DNA of 47,528 nucleotides from SZUA-35 sp037969565. Its GTDB lineage: Bacteria; Actinomycetota; Acidimicrobiia; Acidimicrobiales; SZUA-35. Where the stretch lies: positions 1-47,528 of the forward strand of contig JBBKXQ010000168.1 of NCBI GenBank assembly GCA_037969565.1. Reading direction: 5' to 3'. Both the position numbers and the translations under genes were made by a program. The notes below the pieces were generated by a model, which ran no database searches, was not told the origin of the DNA, and saw only the letters and a program-made list of their open reading frames with translations. Below are positions 7,223 to 15,717 of this stretch, one piece after another. How positions within the stretch are numbered: the first letter of the stretch is position 1; each line of letters starts with the position of its first letter.

Positions 7223-8929
7223 CTAGCGGATCCACACCGCCGCGTTCGCGGGCAGAGCATTCGCCGGGAGCGCATCGTCGACGGGTTCGCTCGACACGAG
7301 CACCTCTCGATCAGCGGGAAGCGGCATCGGGACTCCGGAGAAGTTGATCCAACACTCGGTCCCTGACCCGCGCCGGAATCCGATCGCACCTTTCGGTGCC
7401 TTCAACCACTCGATGTCGGAGTCGTTGGCGAAATGTTCTGTTCGCAGGCGAAGGAGAGTGCGGTAGAACTCGAGAGTCGAGCCCTTCACGCCGACTTGTG
7501 CTTCCACCGACAGACCGGCGAACTCAGCCGGCTGCGGCAACCAGCCGTCCCCATCGCTGAATCCGAACGACGGCCCGGACGTCGACCAGGGCAACGGAAC
7601 CCGGCAGCCGTCTCGGCCTTTGCGGGTGCGGCCCGATTGTTCCCAAACGGGATCGTCGAGAACCTCGAACGGTAGATCCCACACCTCGGGCAGCCCGAGT
7701 TCCTCACCTTGATAGAGGTACGCCGATCCAGGGAGGGCCAGCATGAACATCACGGCGGCCCGGGCCCGGGCGTCACCGAGTTCGGTGTCGAGCACCTCGT
7801 GTGGACCGTCGAGGAGCCAGTTGCGCCATTCGGTGCCCTTGGGTAGTCCGTAGCGGGTGGGGTGGCGCATCACGTCGTGGTTCGAGAGCACCCATGTCTG
7901 AGCAGCGCCGATGGCGCTCGCCGATTCGATGGCGGTGGCAACCAGCGGCTGGATCTCGTCGGCGTCGAATTCCGCCGAGAGGAAATCGAAGTTGAAGCTC
8001 TGGTGGTACTCGTCGGGCCGCAAGTAGAGCGGCAGGCGTTCAGAATCCACCCAGGCCTCGGCAACCATCATGCGGTCGTCGTATTCGTTCAGCACCGAGC
8101 GCCATTCCCGCACGATCGGATGGATGCCGTCGCGATCCCAATGAGGATGGTCGGCGGACTTGGCGTTGGACAGAATCTCGTTCTGGCCGGCGTCGTTCGG
8201 ATAGGACATGTCTTTGACAAGACCGTGGGCCACGTCCACTCGGAACCCGTCGGCTCCACGATCGAGCCAGAAACGAAGGATTGACAGGAACTCGTTCCGG
8301 ACCTCGGGATTCTCCCAGTTCAGGTCGGGTTGCGTGTGGTCGAAGATGTGGAGGTACCACTCGCCATCGGCGAGTCGTGACCAGGCCGGGCCGCCGAAAA
8401 CACTGACCCAGTTCGTTGGTGGTTGGGAGCCGTCTGCACCGTTGCCCGGCCGGATGTGGTAGCGATTGCGGGCGGCCGACCCCGGGGGAGCGGCCAGCGC
8501 TTCCTGGAACCACACGTGTTCGGAGGAGGTGTGGTTGGGGACGAGGTCGGCCACGATCTTGATTCCGTGGTCGTGAGCCTCCTGGATCAACGCTTCGGCA
8601 TCGTCGATCGTCCCGTAACGAGGCTCGATGGCGCGGTAGTCGGCCACGTCGTATCCGCCGTCATGAAGGGGCGACTTGTACCAGGGGTTGATCCAGATCG
8701 CGTCGACCCCGAGATCACGTAGGTACGGAAGGCGAGAGCGGAGTCCGTTGATGTCGCCGGTTCCGTCGCCGTTGGAATCGGCAAACGAACGGATGTAGAC
8801 CTGATAGACGACCCCGGTCTGCCACCATGGCAGGCCGGTTGTCACGGTCTCGGTTGTCACGGTCTCGGTTGTCTCGGTCTCGGTTGTCTCGGTCTCGGCT
8901 GTCTCGGTCTCGGCTGTCCCCGGATTCAT
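7223..8929 (-). CDS. GH13 alpha-glucosidase / oligo-1,6-glucosidase family enzyme
   Basis: This 568-residue glycoside hydrolase hydrolyses or transfers alpha-glucosides from maltose- or isomaltose-type sugars. It begins the catalytic barrel at WWQTGVVYQVYIRSFADSNG and carries the four GH13 regions: DLVPNHT (about 128-134), GFRVDVAHG with nucleophile Asp232, AEAW with acid/base Glu291, and SNHD with Asp352. The QPxDLNWENPEVR segment is typical of alpha-glucosidases. No secretion signal is seen, so it is probably cytoplasmic. The N-terminal 31 residues are a Thr/Glu repeat encoded by 15-bp tandem units and lie outside the fold; the true start might be an internal GTG inside this repeat. It is divergent from the nei-like gene, 79 bases away. 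Confidence 0.9.
   Translation of the reverse strand: MNPGTAETETAETETTETETTETVTTETVTTGLPWWQTGVVYQVYIRSFADSNGDGTGDINGLRSRLPYLRDLGVDAIWINPWYKSPLHDGGYDVADYRAIEPRYGTIDDAEALIQEAHDHGIKIVADLVPNHTSSEHVWFQEALAAPPGSAARNRYHIRPGNGADGSQPPTNWVSVFGGPAWSRLADGEWYLHIFDHTQPDLNWENPEVRNEFLSILRFWLDRGADGFRVDVAHGLVKDMSYPNDAGQNEILSNAKSADHPHWDRDGIHPIVREWRSVLNEYDDRMMVAEAWVDSERLPLYLRPDEYHQSFNFDFLSAEFDADEIQPLVATAIESASAIGAAQTWVLSNHDVMRHPTRYGLPKGTEWRNWLLDGPHEVLDTELGDARARAAVMFMLALPGSAYLYQGEELGLPEVWDLPFEVLDDPVWEQSGRTRKGRDGCRVPLPWSTSGPSFGFSDGDGWLPQPAEFAGLSVEAQVGVKGSTLEFYRTLLRLRTEHFANDSDIEWLKAPKGAIGFRRGSGTECWINFSGVPMPLPADREVLVSSEPVDDALPANALPANAAVWIR
8836..8925 (-). repeat. 15-bp tandem repeat at the 5' end of the GH13 gene
   Basis: Six contiguous 15-base units, the last diverged, begin four bases after the putative ATG. 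They encode ETxT-type pentapeptides. Several units contain an in-frame GTG that could itself serve as a start. The array lies at the edge of a divergent promoter region. Confidence 0.85.
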
Positions 8930-9008
8930 CGCCGGAACGCTATCGGCGGCACACTTGGCCCGGCGATCGGCAGTCGGTGGTCGGTCCGGTTGGACAGGAG
9001 GTGGTCGA

Positions 9009-9821
9009 GTGCCCGAAGGAGACACGATCTGGCGCACGGCGGCCCGGCTGAAACCGGCGCTCGTCGGCAAGACGCTCGCTCGGTTCGAAGCGGCGAGGTC
9101 AGCGGTTCCCGGTCCACAGCCCGGCACGCTGATCGAGAGTGTCGAGGCCAGAGGAAAATATCTCCTCGTCGGGTTCGCCGACGGCACCACACTCGAAACG
9201 CACATGAAGATGACCGGAAGCTGGCATCTCTACCGAACCGGAGAGCGTTGGCGGCGTTCTCCCCATGCTGCTCGCGCCCTCATCGAGACCACCGAAGGTT
9301 GGATCGCTGTCTGTTTCTCGGCGCCGGTGGTGGAGCTGACCACGCGACGAGGCGGACCCGATCATCTCGGGCCCGACCTCACGGCTCCAGCCCCCGACCT
9401 CGCTGAGGCGACGAAGCGTTTCGCGCTCGCTCCGAGGGGAACGCCCATCTCGGTTGCCCTTCTCGACCAGCGAATCTGTTGCGGTGTCGGAAACGTGTAC
9501 AAGAGTGAGATTCTCCACGCCCTCGAGCTGAGCCCGCTCACGCCGGTGGAGGCCGTCGACGAAGCGACTCGGCTCGCGTTGGTCACCCTGGCCCACGAGC
9601 TGCTGCGGGCGAATCTCGGAAGCGGACCGAGAGTGACCGTTCCCAACGTCGCCACCGGGCTGGCCGTCTACCGTCAGGCTGGCTCCGTATGCCACCGCTG
9701 CGGGAACACCATCGAGCGGATCGTGCAAGGCGAACACGTGAGAAGCACCTATTGGTGCCCTGGTTGCCAGATTCAGCCGGGGGCCGAAGCTTTCTACCAG
9801 GATCAGCCGGGGGTCTTCTAG
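9009..9821 (+). CDS. Fpg/Nei family DNA glycosylase (endonuclease VIII-like)
   Basis: This base-excision repair enzyme removes oxidised bases and nicks DNA by beta/delta elimination. The GTG start at 9009 has AGGAGG seven bases upstream and gives the mature N-terminus PEGDTIW, where Pro (residue 2) is the Schiff-base nucleophile and Glu3 the acid. PEGD is the Nei-type version. Lys50 in RGKYLL is the conserved DNA-binding lysine, the helix-two-turn-helix region carries GVGNVYKSEIL, and the C-terminal zinc finger has the four-Cys pattern CHRC...CPGC. Length, 270 residues, is normal. The downstream cyclase-like gene starts 12 bases after its stop, so they may be cotranscribed. Confidence 0.92.
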   Translation: MPEGDTIWRTAARLKPALVGKTLARFEAARSAVPGPQPGTLIESVEARGKYLLVGFADGTTLETHMKMTGSWHLYRTGERWRRSPHAARALIETTEGWIAVCFSAPVVELTTRRGGPDHLGPDLTAPAPDLAEATKRFALAPRGTPISVALLDQRICCGVGNVYKSEILHALELSPLTPVEAVDEATRLALVTLAHELLRANLGSGPRVTVPNVATGLAVYRQAGSVCHRCGNTIERIVQGEHVRSTYWCPGCQIQPGAEAFYQDQPGVF

Positions 9822-9833
9822 ACTCAGCCGGTC

Positions 9834-12800
9834 ATGCGTTGTTCATCGTGCGGAACCGAGGTCGATCCCGGCGCTCGTTTTTGTTCGAGTTGCGGCACGC
9901 TCCAGTCGTCGGGCGATGAAGAACGCCGGGTCGTCTCGGTTCTGTTTGCGGACATCGTCGGGTTCACCGCGCTGGCCGAGGCCCTCGATCCCGAAGACGT
10001 CAAGCACCTGGTTGATCGTTGTTTCGAGCGGTTGGCCAACGACATCGTGTCGTTCGGTGGCATCGTCGACAAGATCCTCGGAGATGGAATCGTCGCCTTG
10101 TTCGGGGCTCCCGTCGCCCATGAAGACGACGCAGAACGAGCGGTTCGAGCCGGTTTACGTATGCAACAGACGATGTCTGCGCTCGCAGCCGAGATCGACA
10201 GCCCCATGCTGATGCGGGTCGGTATCAACACGGGCGAAGTGTTGGTGGGAATGTCCAGCGCCGGCGGCGACTACACCGCAATGGGCGACGTGATGAACAC
10301 GGCAGCTCGGCTCGAAGAGTTGGCTGAGCCGGGTCGGGTCCTGGTCGGTGCGTCGACGAGAGCGGCCACCGAAGACTCCATCTCCTATCGGTATCTCGGC
10401 TTTCAGGAAGCCCGGGGCAGGGCCGAAACCGTCGAGGTCTGGGTTGCGCTGAGTCCGATTCGATCACCGGGGGCCCGCCGAAAGCGAAACACCACATTCG
10501 CCGGTCGCGAGCGAGAACTCGAGTTGATCGAGGCGCAAGCGCGTATCGCGGTCGAACTCCGTCGGGCCCAGGCCACCATGATCCTGGGCGAAGCCGGTAT
10601 GGGGAAGTCGCGTGTGGCTCAGGAAGCAGCCACCGGCCTGTCACAGCAGTGGAACGCCCGCGTCCTCGAGGGTCGGGCGGTTCCGTATGGTGAGGCAAAC
10701 GTGTGGTGGCCGATCGCCGAGGTGTTACGGCAGGCATTCAGCTTGTCGATCGACTCATCGGCCGACGAGTGTCGAGCCGTGATTCTCGGAGTGCTCGCCG
10801 TTCATCTTCCGGCCGAACAATCGGCGAACGTCCCTCGCTACACCACTGGCCTGATGCACGCCCTCGGCTTCGACACCCCCTTGAAGGGAGGCGATCGTGA
10901 GCGCAATCGGGCCGAGGTCACGTTGGCGCTGGTCAACGTGCTGGAGGCTGAGCTCGCTCAGCGGCCCGTCGTCCTCCTGTTCTCCGACGTCCACTGGGCG
11001 GCAGAGGCGGTGTGGGTCCTGATCCGCCACGTTTTGAACGAACTGGCCCGTATGCCACTCATCGTGCTGATGACCGCCAAGGGGTCCGAGATCCCGGCGC
11101 CGATCGCCGGCCGACACGGCTCGTTGGTTCTCCACCTGGGCCCCCTCGACTCCAACGCCAGCTTGGCGCTTCTGGAAGAACTCGATTTCGACATTCCCCC
11201 CGAAGACGCGGCTCAGTTGGTCGAACGAAGTGGTGGGAACCCCTTCTTCCTCGAGGAGCTAGCCGGGCTCGTCGCGACCCGTCGAGCCGCTGGTTCGAAT
11301 CCAGGGCCATCCGGGCTCGGTGGACTCACCGACCTGCCCGACACCCTTCGCGGAATCATCGCCGCTCGTCTCGACTCGCTCGATTCTCAGCAGCGCGGAA
11401 TCATCGAGGCCGCCGCCGTCCTCGGGCGGACCGGACCGATCAATGGCCTGGCCATCATGGTGAAGCAGGCCAACGGCATCGAGGATGTTCGGCCCCTCCT
11501 GACGGCCCTTGTCGATTGCGAACTCTTGACCCTGCACGGTTCGCGTTACGAGTTCCGCTCCGAGATGGTTCGAGACGTCGCCTATGCGACGCTCACCAAG
11601 TCATCCCGGGCGACCAACCATCTCGGAATCGCCAGCTACCTCGAGAATTCCGAGGAAGGCCCCCCTCGGAACTCGATCGTCGCCGCCATCGCCGATCACT
11701 ATCGCTTTGCGGCCCATCTCCTGGACGAAGTCCAGGCGGTTGCCGGCGTCGATCAGGCCACCGTCATCGCGAAGGCGATCTACTGGCTGGCAGAGGCGGG
11801 CGAACGGGCCCTCGATGCCGGCGCACCGGCGGACGCCGACCGGTGGTTCTCCGAAGGACTCGAACTCTGCTCGGATGCCGAAACGCAGGCCAAGTTCCTC
11901 TATGGACGGGCCCGGGCCCGCACCGAGATGCGAGACATCGCCGGTGGTAGGGCCGACCTCGATCGGCTCAGCCCGGTTGCGGCTCACGACCCCTCGCTCG
12001 CCGCTCGCTCATCGCTGATCCGAGGCGAACTCGATCGAAAAGCCGGCGATCACGACCGAGCGGCCTCCCGCCTTCGCGAAGCAGCCGATCGTCTCGAATC
12101 GCTGGGCGAATACACCGACCAAGCGTCGGCTCTTCGTTTGCTCGGCATGACCGAAATGGTTCGGGGCCAAGGCCAGCTCGCACGTCAAGCGCTCGAGGCC
12201 TCCCGTTCGGTTGCTCGGGCCCATGGTGATCACCGCTCCGAAGCATGGGCGCTCCAGGGTCTGGGCTGGCAGGCCTTCGAATCGGGGAACGTATCCGAAG
12301 CCCAATCCCTCGTGGAAGAATCGGTCGCCATCTTCACGGAATTGGATGACCGTGGAGGTCTGGCCTGGGCCCGCGGTCTGAGCGCCTGGGTTTCCTTCCA
12401 CGTCGGAGACTGGGTTCGTGCCCGATCACTCATCGAGGAGGTGCTTCCGGAAACGCAGCGCCGGGGAGATCCGTGGGCCGAGGCCATGATGCTCAATCTC
12501 TCGGCCTCCCTCGAGCTCTGGTCGGGGAAGGCCGGCCTCGCCTTGGACTTGAGTCAAGAAGCGGCAGAAGTGGCAAGCGGGATCGACGACGTCCGTCTCA
12601 AACTCCAAGCCGAGGCCATTCGGGGCCGAGCCCTGGTGTCGCTTGGTCGCGTCACGGAGGGGTCCGAGTTGCTCGATCAGGCATACGCAACGGCCGACCG
12701 GCTGGACGACTCCGAATCACGCCGTTTCATCGTGGTGAGCATCACCGCCAGTGCCGCCCGCCTCGGAGAGAGCGAGCGGGCCATCCGTTGGGCGGCCCGT

Positions 12801-13316
12801 TTCGACGGTGGACACCAGGATCCGAACGTGCTGGGCGAGAGCGACCTCGCCGTCTCATTGGCACTGGCCCTGCTCCAACGAGGCGCCGTCGACGAGGCGG
12901 CCAGTCAACTCGCTTGGGGCGAGTCCGACAGCGGGCTCGACATGTTCGCTCAGGCCGTCGGGGCGATCGTCGCTGCGGCCCAAGGAAACCAGGCCCTGGT
13001 CGATCATCGGTCGCAGTCGGTGATGACCGGCTCGTCGACGTATCTCGACCGAGTGTTTGCGCTGCTGGCCCGGGCAGCCATGGCCTGTCAGTCCGACAAT
13101 CAGCAACTCGCAACCCGCTGTATCGAGGATGCCAGACAACTTCTCGTCGACACCGACGATCGTGTCTCGCCACTCGTGATCGATCTCGGTGCCGCGGTGT
13201 GTGGATTCGGCTCACTCAACGCCGCCGAAATGAAGCTCCGAGGACTGGGGATCGACCCAGCCGGCTGGCGCCGGGCCTGGGAACTCGCAGCCAGCGCCGG
13301 CATCGTCCGGCTCTGA
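9834..13316 (+). CDS. Zn-ribbon / class III adenylate cyclase / AAA ATPase / TPR signalling protein
   Basis: This 1160-residue multidomain protein starts with a zinc ribbon (Cys3, 6, 17, 20). A class III nucleotidyl cyclase domain follows at about 32-205, with metal-binding Asp40 (FADIVGFT) and Asp84 (GDG) and the catalytic segment GDVMNTAARL including Asn155 and Arg159; these residues predict an active cyclase. An AAA_16/STAND-like ATPase starts near 222 with Walker A GEAGMGKS (252-259) and continues to about 600. The remainder to 1160 is helical with TPR-like repeats. Such proteins are common in actinobacteria and couple ligand or protein binding by the TPR part to cAMP synthesis. No signal peptide or membrane helix is visible. 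Substrate preference (ATP rather than GTP) is inferred from family. Confidence 0.9.
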   Translation: MRCSSCGTEVDPGARFCSSCGTLQSSGDEERRVVSVLFADIVGFTALAEALDPEDVKHLVDRCFERLANDIVSFGGIVDKILGDGIVALFGAPVAHEDDAERAVRAGLRMQQTMSALAAEIDSPMLMRVGINTGEVLVGMSSAGGDYTAMGDVMNTAARLEELAEPGRVLVGASTRAATEDSISYRYLGFQEARGRAETVEVWVALSPIRSPGARRKRNTTFAGRERELELIEAQARIAVELRRAQATMILGEAGMGKSRVAQEAATGLSQQWNARVLEGRAVPYGEANVWWPIAEVLRQAFSLSIDSSADECRAVILGVLAVHLPAEQSANVPRYTTGLMHALGFDTPLKGGDRERNRAEVTLALVNVLEAELAQRPVVLLFSDVHWAAEAVWVLIRHVLNELARMPLIVLMTAKGSEIPAPIAGRHGSLVLHLGPLDSNASLALLEELDFDIPPEDAAQLVERSGGNPFFLEELAGLVATRRAAGSNPGPSGLGGLTDLPDTLRGIIAARLDSLDSQQRGIIEAAAVLGRTGPINGLAIMVKQANGIEDVRPLLTALVDCELLTLHGSRYEFRSEMVRDVAYATLTKSSRATNHLGIASYLENSEEGPPRNSIVAAIADHYRFAAHLLDEVQAVAGVDQATVIAKAIYWLAEAGERALDAGAPADADRWFSEGLELCSDAETQAKFLYGRARARTEMRDIAGGRADLDRLSPVAAHDPSLAARSSLIRGELDRKAGDHDRAASRLREAADRLESLGEYTDQASALRLLGMTEMVRGQGQLARQALEASRSVARAHGDHRSEAWALQGLGWQAFESGNVSEAQSLVEESVAIFTELDDRGGLAWARGLSAWVSFHVGDWVRARSLIEEVLPETQRRGDPWAEAMMLNLSASLELWSGKAGLALDLSQEAAEVASGIDDVRLKLQAEAIRGRALVSLGRVTEGSELLDQAYATADRLDDSESRRFIVVSITASAARLGESERAIRWAARFDGGHQDPNVLGESDLAVSLALALLQRGAVDEAASQLAWGESDSGLDMFAQAVGAIVAAAQGNQALVDHRSQSVMTGSSTYLDRVFALLARAAMACQSDNQQLATRCIEDARQLLVDTDDRVSPLVIDLGAAVCGFGSLNAAEMKLRGLGIDPAGWRRAWELAASAGIVRL

Positions 13317-13330
13317 CTGCGAGGCAATTC

Positions 13331-13357
13331 GTTCCGTTCGTTCCGTTCGTTCCGTTC
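13331..13357. repeat. Three 9-bp tandem units in an intergenic gap
   Basis: Three perfect copies of GTTCCGTTC lie in the 49-base gap between the convergent cyclase-like gene and peroxiredoxin gene. No hairpin is formed. It is probably a simple-sequence repeat. Confidence 0.8.
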
Positions 13358-13365
13358 CGATCCGC

Positions 13366-14007
13366 TCAGGACGGTTGCGGTGTGGTGCGGAGGTAAGGCC
13401 GGATGGTGGTGAAGCCGGCAGGGAAGAGGTCGGTTGCCTCTTCATCGCTCAGCTTCGGCGACACGATCACATCGTCGCCCTTTTTCCAGTTGACCGGTGT
13501 TGCCACCTTGTAGCCGTCGGTCAATTGCAGGGAGTCGATGACCCGCAGGATCTCGTCGAAGTTGCGACCGGTTGATGCCGGGTAGGTGAGCGTGAGTCGG
13601 ACCTTGTTGGCCGGATCGATCACGAACACCGATCGCACGGTCATCGTGTCGTCGGCATTGGGATGAATCATGTCGTAGAGGTCGGCCACCTTGCGATCCG
13701 GATCACCGATGATCGGAAAGTTGACGGTGGTCTGCTGCGTGTCTTCGATGTCGCCGATCCAGCTGTCGTGGGACGCGACCGAATCGACGGAGATCGCAAT
13801 GGCCTTGGTGTTGCGAGCGGCGAACTCGTCGGCCAACTTGGCTGTGGCGCCCAGTTCGGTGGTGCAGACCGGAGTGAAGTCGGCCGGGTGGGAGAACAGA
13901 ACCGCCCACGAATCCTTCTTCCAGTCGTGGAAGGAGATATCGCCCTTGGTGGTGGGTGTGGTGAAGTCTGGTGCGGTGTCGCCGAGTCGAAGTGTCATGG
14001 TCTTCAT
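13366..14007 (-). CDS. 1-Cys peroxiredoxin (Prx6 subfamily, AhpC/TSA)
   Basis: This 213-residue thiol peroxidase reduces hydrogen peroxide and organic hydroperoxides in the cytoplasm. The peroxidatic site is PADFTPVCTTE with Cys48 and Thr45. The length, the C-terminal extension with NWKKGDDVIV and the closing region PYLRTTPQ match the Prx6/1-Cys subgroup. No resolving Cys is present, so an external thiol is needed. Methionine codons at 14007 and 13998 are both possible starts; MTLRLGDTAPDF is where homologues usually begin. It is convergent with the cyclase-like gene. Confidence 0.92.
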   Translation of the reverse strand: MKTMTLRLGDTAPDFTTPTTKGDISFHDWKKDSWAVLFSHPADFTPVCTTELGATAKLADEFAARNTKAIAISVDSVASHDSWIGDIEDTQQTTVNFPIIGDPDRKVADLYDMIHPNADDTMTVRSVFVIDPANKVRLTLTYPASTGRNFDEILRVIDSLQLTDGYKVATPVNWKKGDDVIVSPKLSDEEATDLFPAGFTTIRPYLRTTPQPS

Positions 14008-14069
14008 TCAACCCGAAACGGCGTGCTGAAGCCACGGCGGGCCCTGCGATTTCCTCGGCGAGCCCGGAC

Positions 14070-14474
14070 TCAGCCGGCGGAGGTGACCGCGGAGGTCGAT
14101 GTATCGGTGGCGGCCGGAGCGGTGGTGGGAGGAATCGTGAGCGTCTGCCCGACCTTGATGGCATTCACGTCTTCGATCCCGTTGAAGTCGGCCAGAGCGC
14201 TGGTTGACACGCCAAATCGTTCGGCGACCTGAGACAGCGAATCACCTTGCTGGATGACGTAGCTCGGTTGGGTCACCGGCACCGGTTCGGTGACGGGAGG
14301 CGCCGTTGGCTGCGTGACGACAGGCAAGGTCGTGGCGGTGGACCCACTGGATTGACCGAGCAGATCGGCTCCTGCTTCGGGAGCCGATCGACCGCAGGCC
14401 CCCAGGCTCAGAATCAGCATGCCTGCACCGGCAAGACCGAGAATTGTGTTTTGCATCGCCATTCCATTCTTCAT
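14070..14474 (-). CDS. LysM-domain lipoprotein
   Basis: This 134-residue exported lipoprotein has a lipobox LSLGAC with lipidated Cys27 after a hydrophobic segment. A Pro/Thr/Val-rich linker leads to one LysM domain (YVIQQGDSLSQVAERFGVS to VGQTLTIPP) that binds peptidoglycan or related glycans, and a short Ser/Thr tail. It has no catalytic domain. I chose the ATG at 14474 because GACGGAG sits upstream at normal spacing; an in-frame ATG at 14507 lacks support. It may tether envelope components, which is inference. Confidence 0.88.
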   Translation of the reverse strand: MKNGMAMQNTILGLAGAGMLILSLGACGRSAPEAGADLLGQSSGSTATTLPVVTQPTAPPVTEPVPVTQPSYVIQQGDSLSQVAERFGVSTSALADFNGIEDVNAIKVGQTLTIPPTTAPAATDTSTSAVTSAG

Positions 14475-14550
14475 TCGGAACTCCGTCACGATGGGAGTAT
14501 GGCCCAATCAGCCTCAGAAGCCGGGTACCTCGGGTCCAAGATTGCTCGGT

Positions 14551-15654
14551 TCAGCGACGCTTGGGCTTCTTCTTCCCTCGAGCATGCTTGCGAGGCCTCG
14601 CTCCATCTCGTCGTTGCTCGGCTGCGGCTCGGCTGCGGCTCTCCACCCGGCGGTCGAACTCTTCGAGTTGGGTGTCTTGGAGAGCGAGTTCGGCGTTGAG
14701 TTCGAACCAGTGGGCCAGCCGACGTTCGGTGATGGTGCCCTCGAGCCGCGCTGCCTTCACGCCACAGCCCGGTTCCTGTTCGTGGTGGCAATCGGCGAAG
14801 CGGCAAGCCGAAACGGCTTCGACGATCTCAGGGAAGGTGAGATCCATACCCGATCGAGCCTGCCAGAGTCCGATCTCTCGGATGCCGGGGGTGTCGACCA
14901 CGATCCCACCTTCGGGAAGCGGGATGAGGTCACGGGTGACGGTTGTGTGGCGACCTCGCTGGTCGGTCGTCCGCACCTCGCCCGTTCGTTGGACCACGCC
15001 ACTGGACAGTTCGTTGACGAGGGTGGACTTGCCGATCCCCGACAGGCCCATCAAGACGATCGTGCGGGATCCGGTGAATCGTTTGCGGACCTCGTCGACG
15101 TTGCGGCCCGACACGGTGGAGATGGCCAACGTGAGCACGCCCGGGGCGATGTTCTGGATGCTGCGCACGGCCTCGTCGTGATGGCGAACCTCGTCGGCCT
15201 TGGTGAGGAGAACCACCGGTGTGGCGCCGCTGGCCCAAGCGATCACGAGTTGGCGTTCCAGCCGATTGAGACTGATCGGTCGGTCCAAGCCGTGCATCAC
15301 GAAGATGTCATCGGCATTGGCAGCCAAGACCTGGGGCTCGGGAACCCGACCGGGGGCTCGGCGGACCAGTGACGTGCGACGCGGCGCGACGCGTCCGATC
15401 GACAGCCCGTCGTCGGGGTCGTCGATCAGGCTCACGAAATCACCAGTCGACGGCGCGACACCCGTGGCCGAACGGACCGAACTGGAGGCGGCGAGAACGG
15501 CTTCACCTCCGGTGAACACGAGACAGAAACCCCGGCTCGTTCGAGCGATCCGACCAACTCCGTCGTGATCGGACTCAGCCGCCCAGGCGTCGAGCTCATC
15601 GTCCCAACCGAGCGCGCCGAGATCGGGCGTGAGCGCCGCGAGGTCGTCGGTCAT
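14551..15654 (-). CDS. rsgA: Ribosome small-subunit maturation GTPase RsgA
   Basis: RsgA is a circularly permuted GTPase that acts late in 30S subunit assembly. The 367-residue protein has an OB-fold N-terminal region, then GTPase motifs in permuted order: G4 TKAD (151-154), G1 GLSGIGKS (203-210), G3 DTPG (254-257). The zinc site near the C-terminus shows CRFADCHHEQEPGC (Cys284, Cys289, His290 or His291, Cys297). A strongly basic C-terminal tail (RPRKHARGKKKPKRR) probably contacts rRNA. A 63-base gap separates it from the S9 peptidase gene. Confidence 0.94.
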   Translation of the reverse strand: MTDDLAALTPDLGALGWDDELDAWAAESDHDGVGRIARTSRGFCLVFTGGEAVLAASSSVRSATGVAPSTGDFVSLIDDPDDGLSIGRVAPRRTSLVRRAPGRVPEPQVLAANADDIFVMHGLDRPISLNRLERQLVIAWASGATPVVLLTKADEVRHHDEAVRSIQNIAPGVLTLAISTVSGRNVDEVRKRFTGSRTIVLMGLSGIGKSTLVNELSSGVVQRTGEVRTTDQRGRHTTVTRDLIPLPEGGIVVDTPGIREIGLWQARSGMDLTFPEIVEAVSACRFADCHHEQEPGCGVKAARLEGTITERRLAHWFELNAELALQDTQLEEFDRRVESRSRAAAEQRRDGARPRKHARGKKKPKRR

Positions 15655-15717
15655 CGTGAGTTCCGGATCGGGGTTGGGGTCGAGATCATCAGGTGAGAGG
15701 AGTGTTCTGCGTTTGAT

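Noticed and set aside
8836..8925. Possible regulatory iteron array
   Set aside because: The units are in frame with the GH13 gene and degenerate at synonymous positions, so a coding repeat explains them; there is no replication gene.
11290..11304. tRNA T-arm-like sequence CTGGTTCGAATCCAG
   Set aside because: No acceptor, D or anticodon stem surrounds it, and it lies inside the coding sequence of the cyclase/ATPase protein.
12473..13396. 307-codon plus-strand frame within the cyclase/TPR gene
   Set aside because: Arg/Gly/Pro-rich composition is that of an out-of-frame reading of a high-GC gene; it overlaps the TPR region in another frame.
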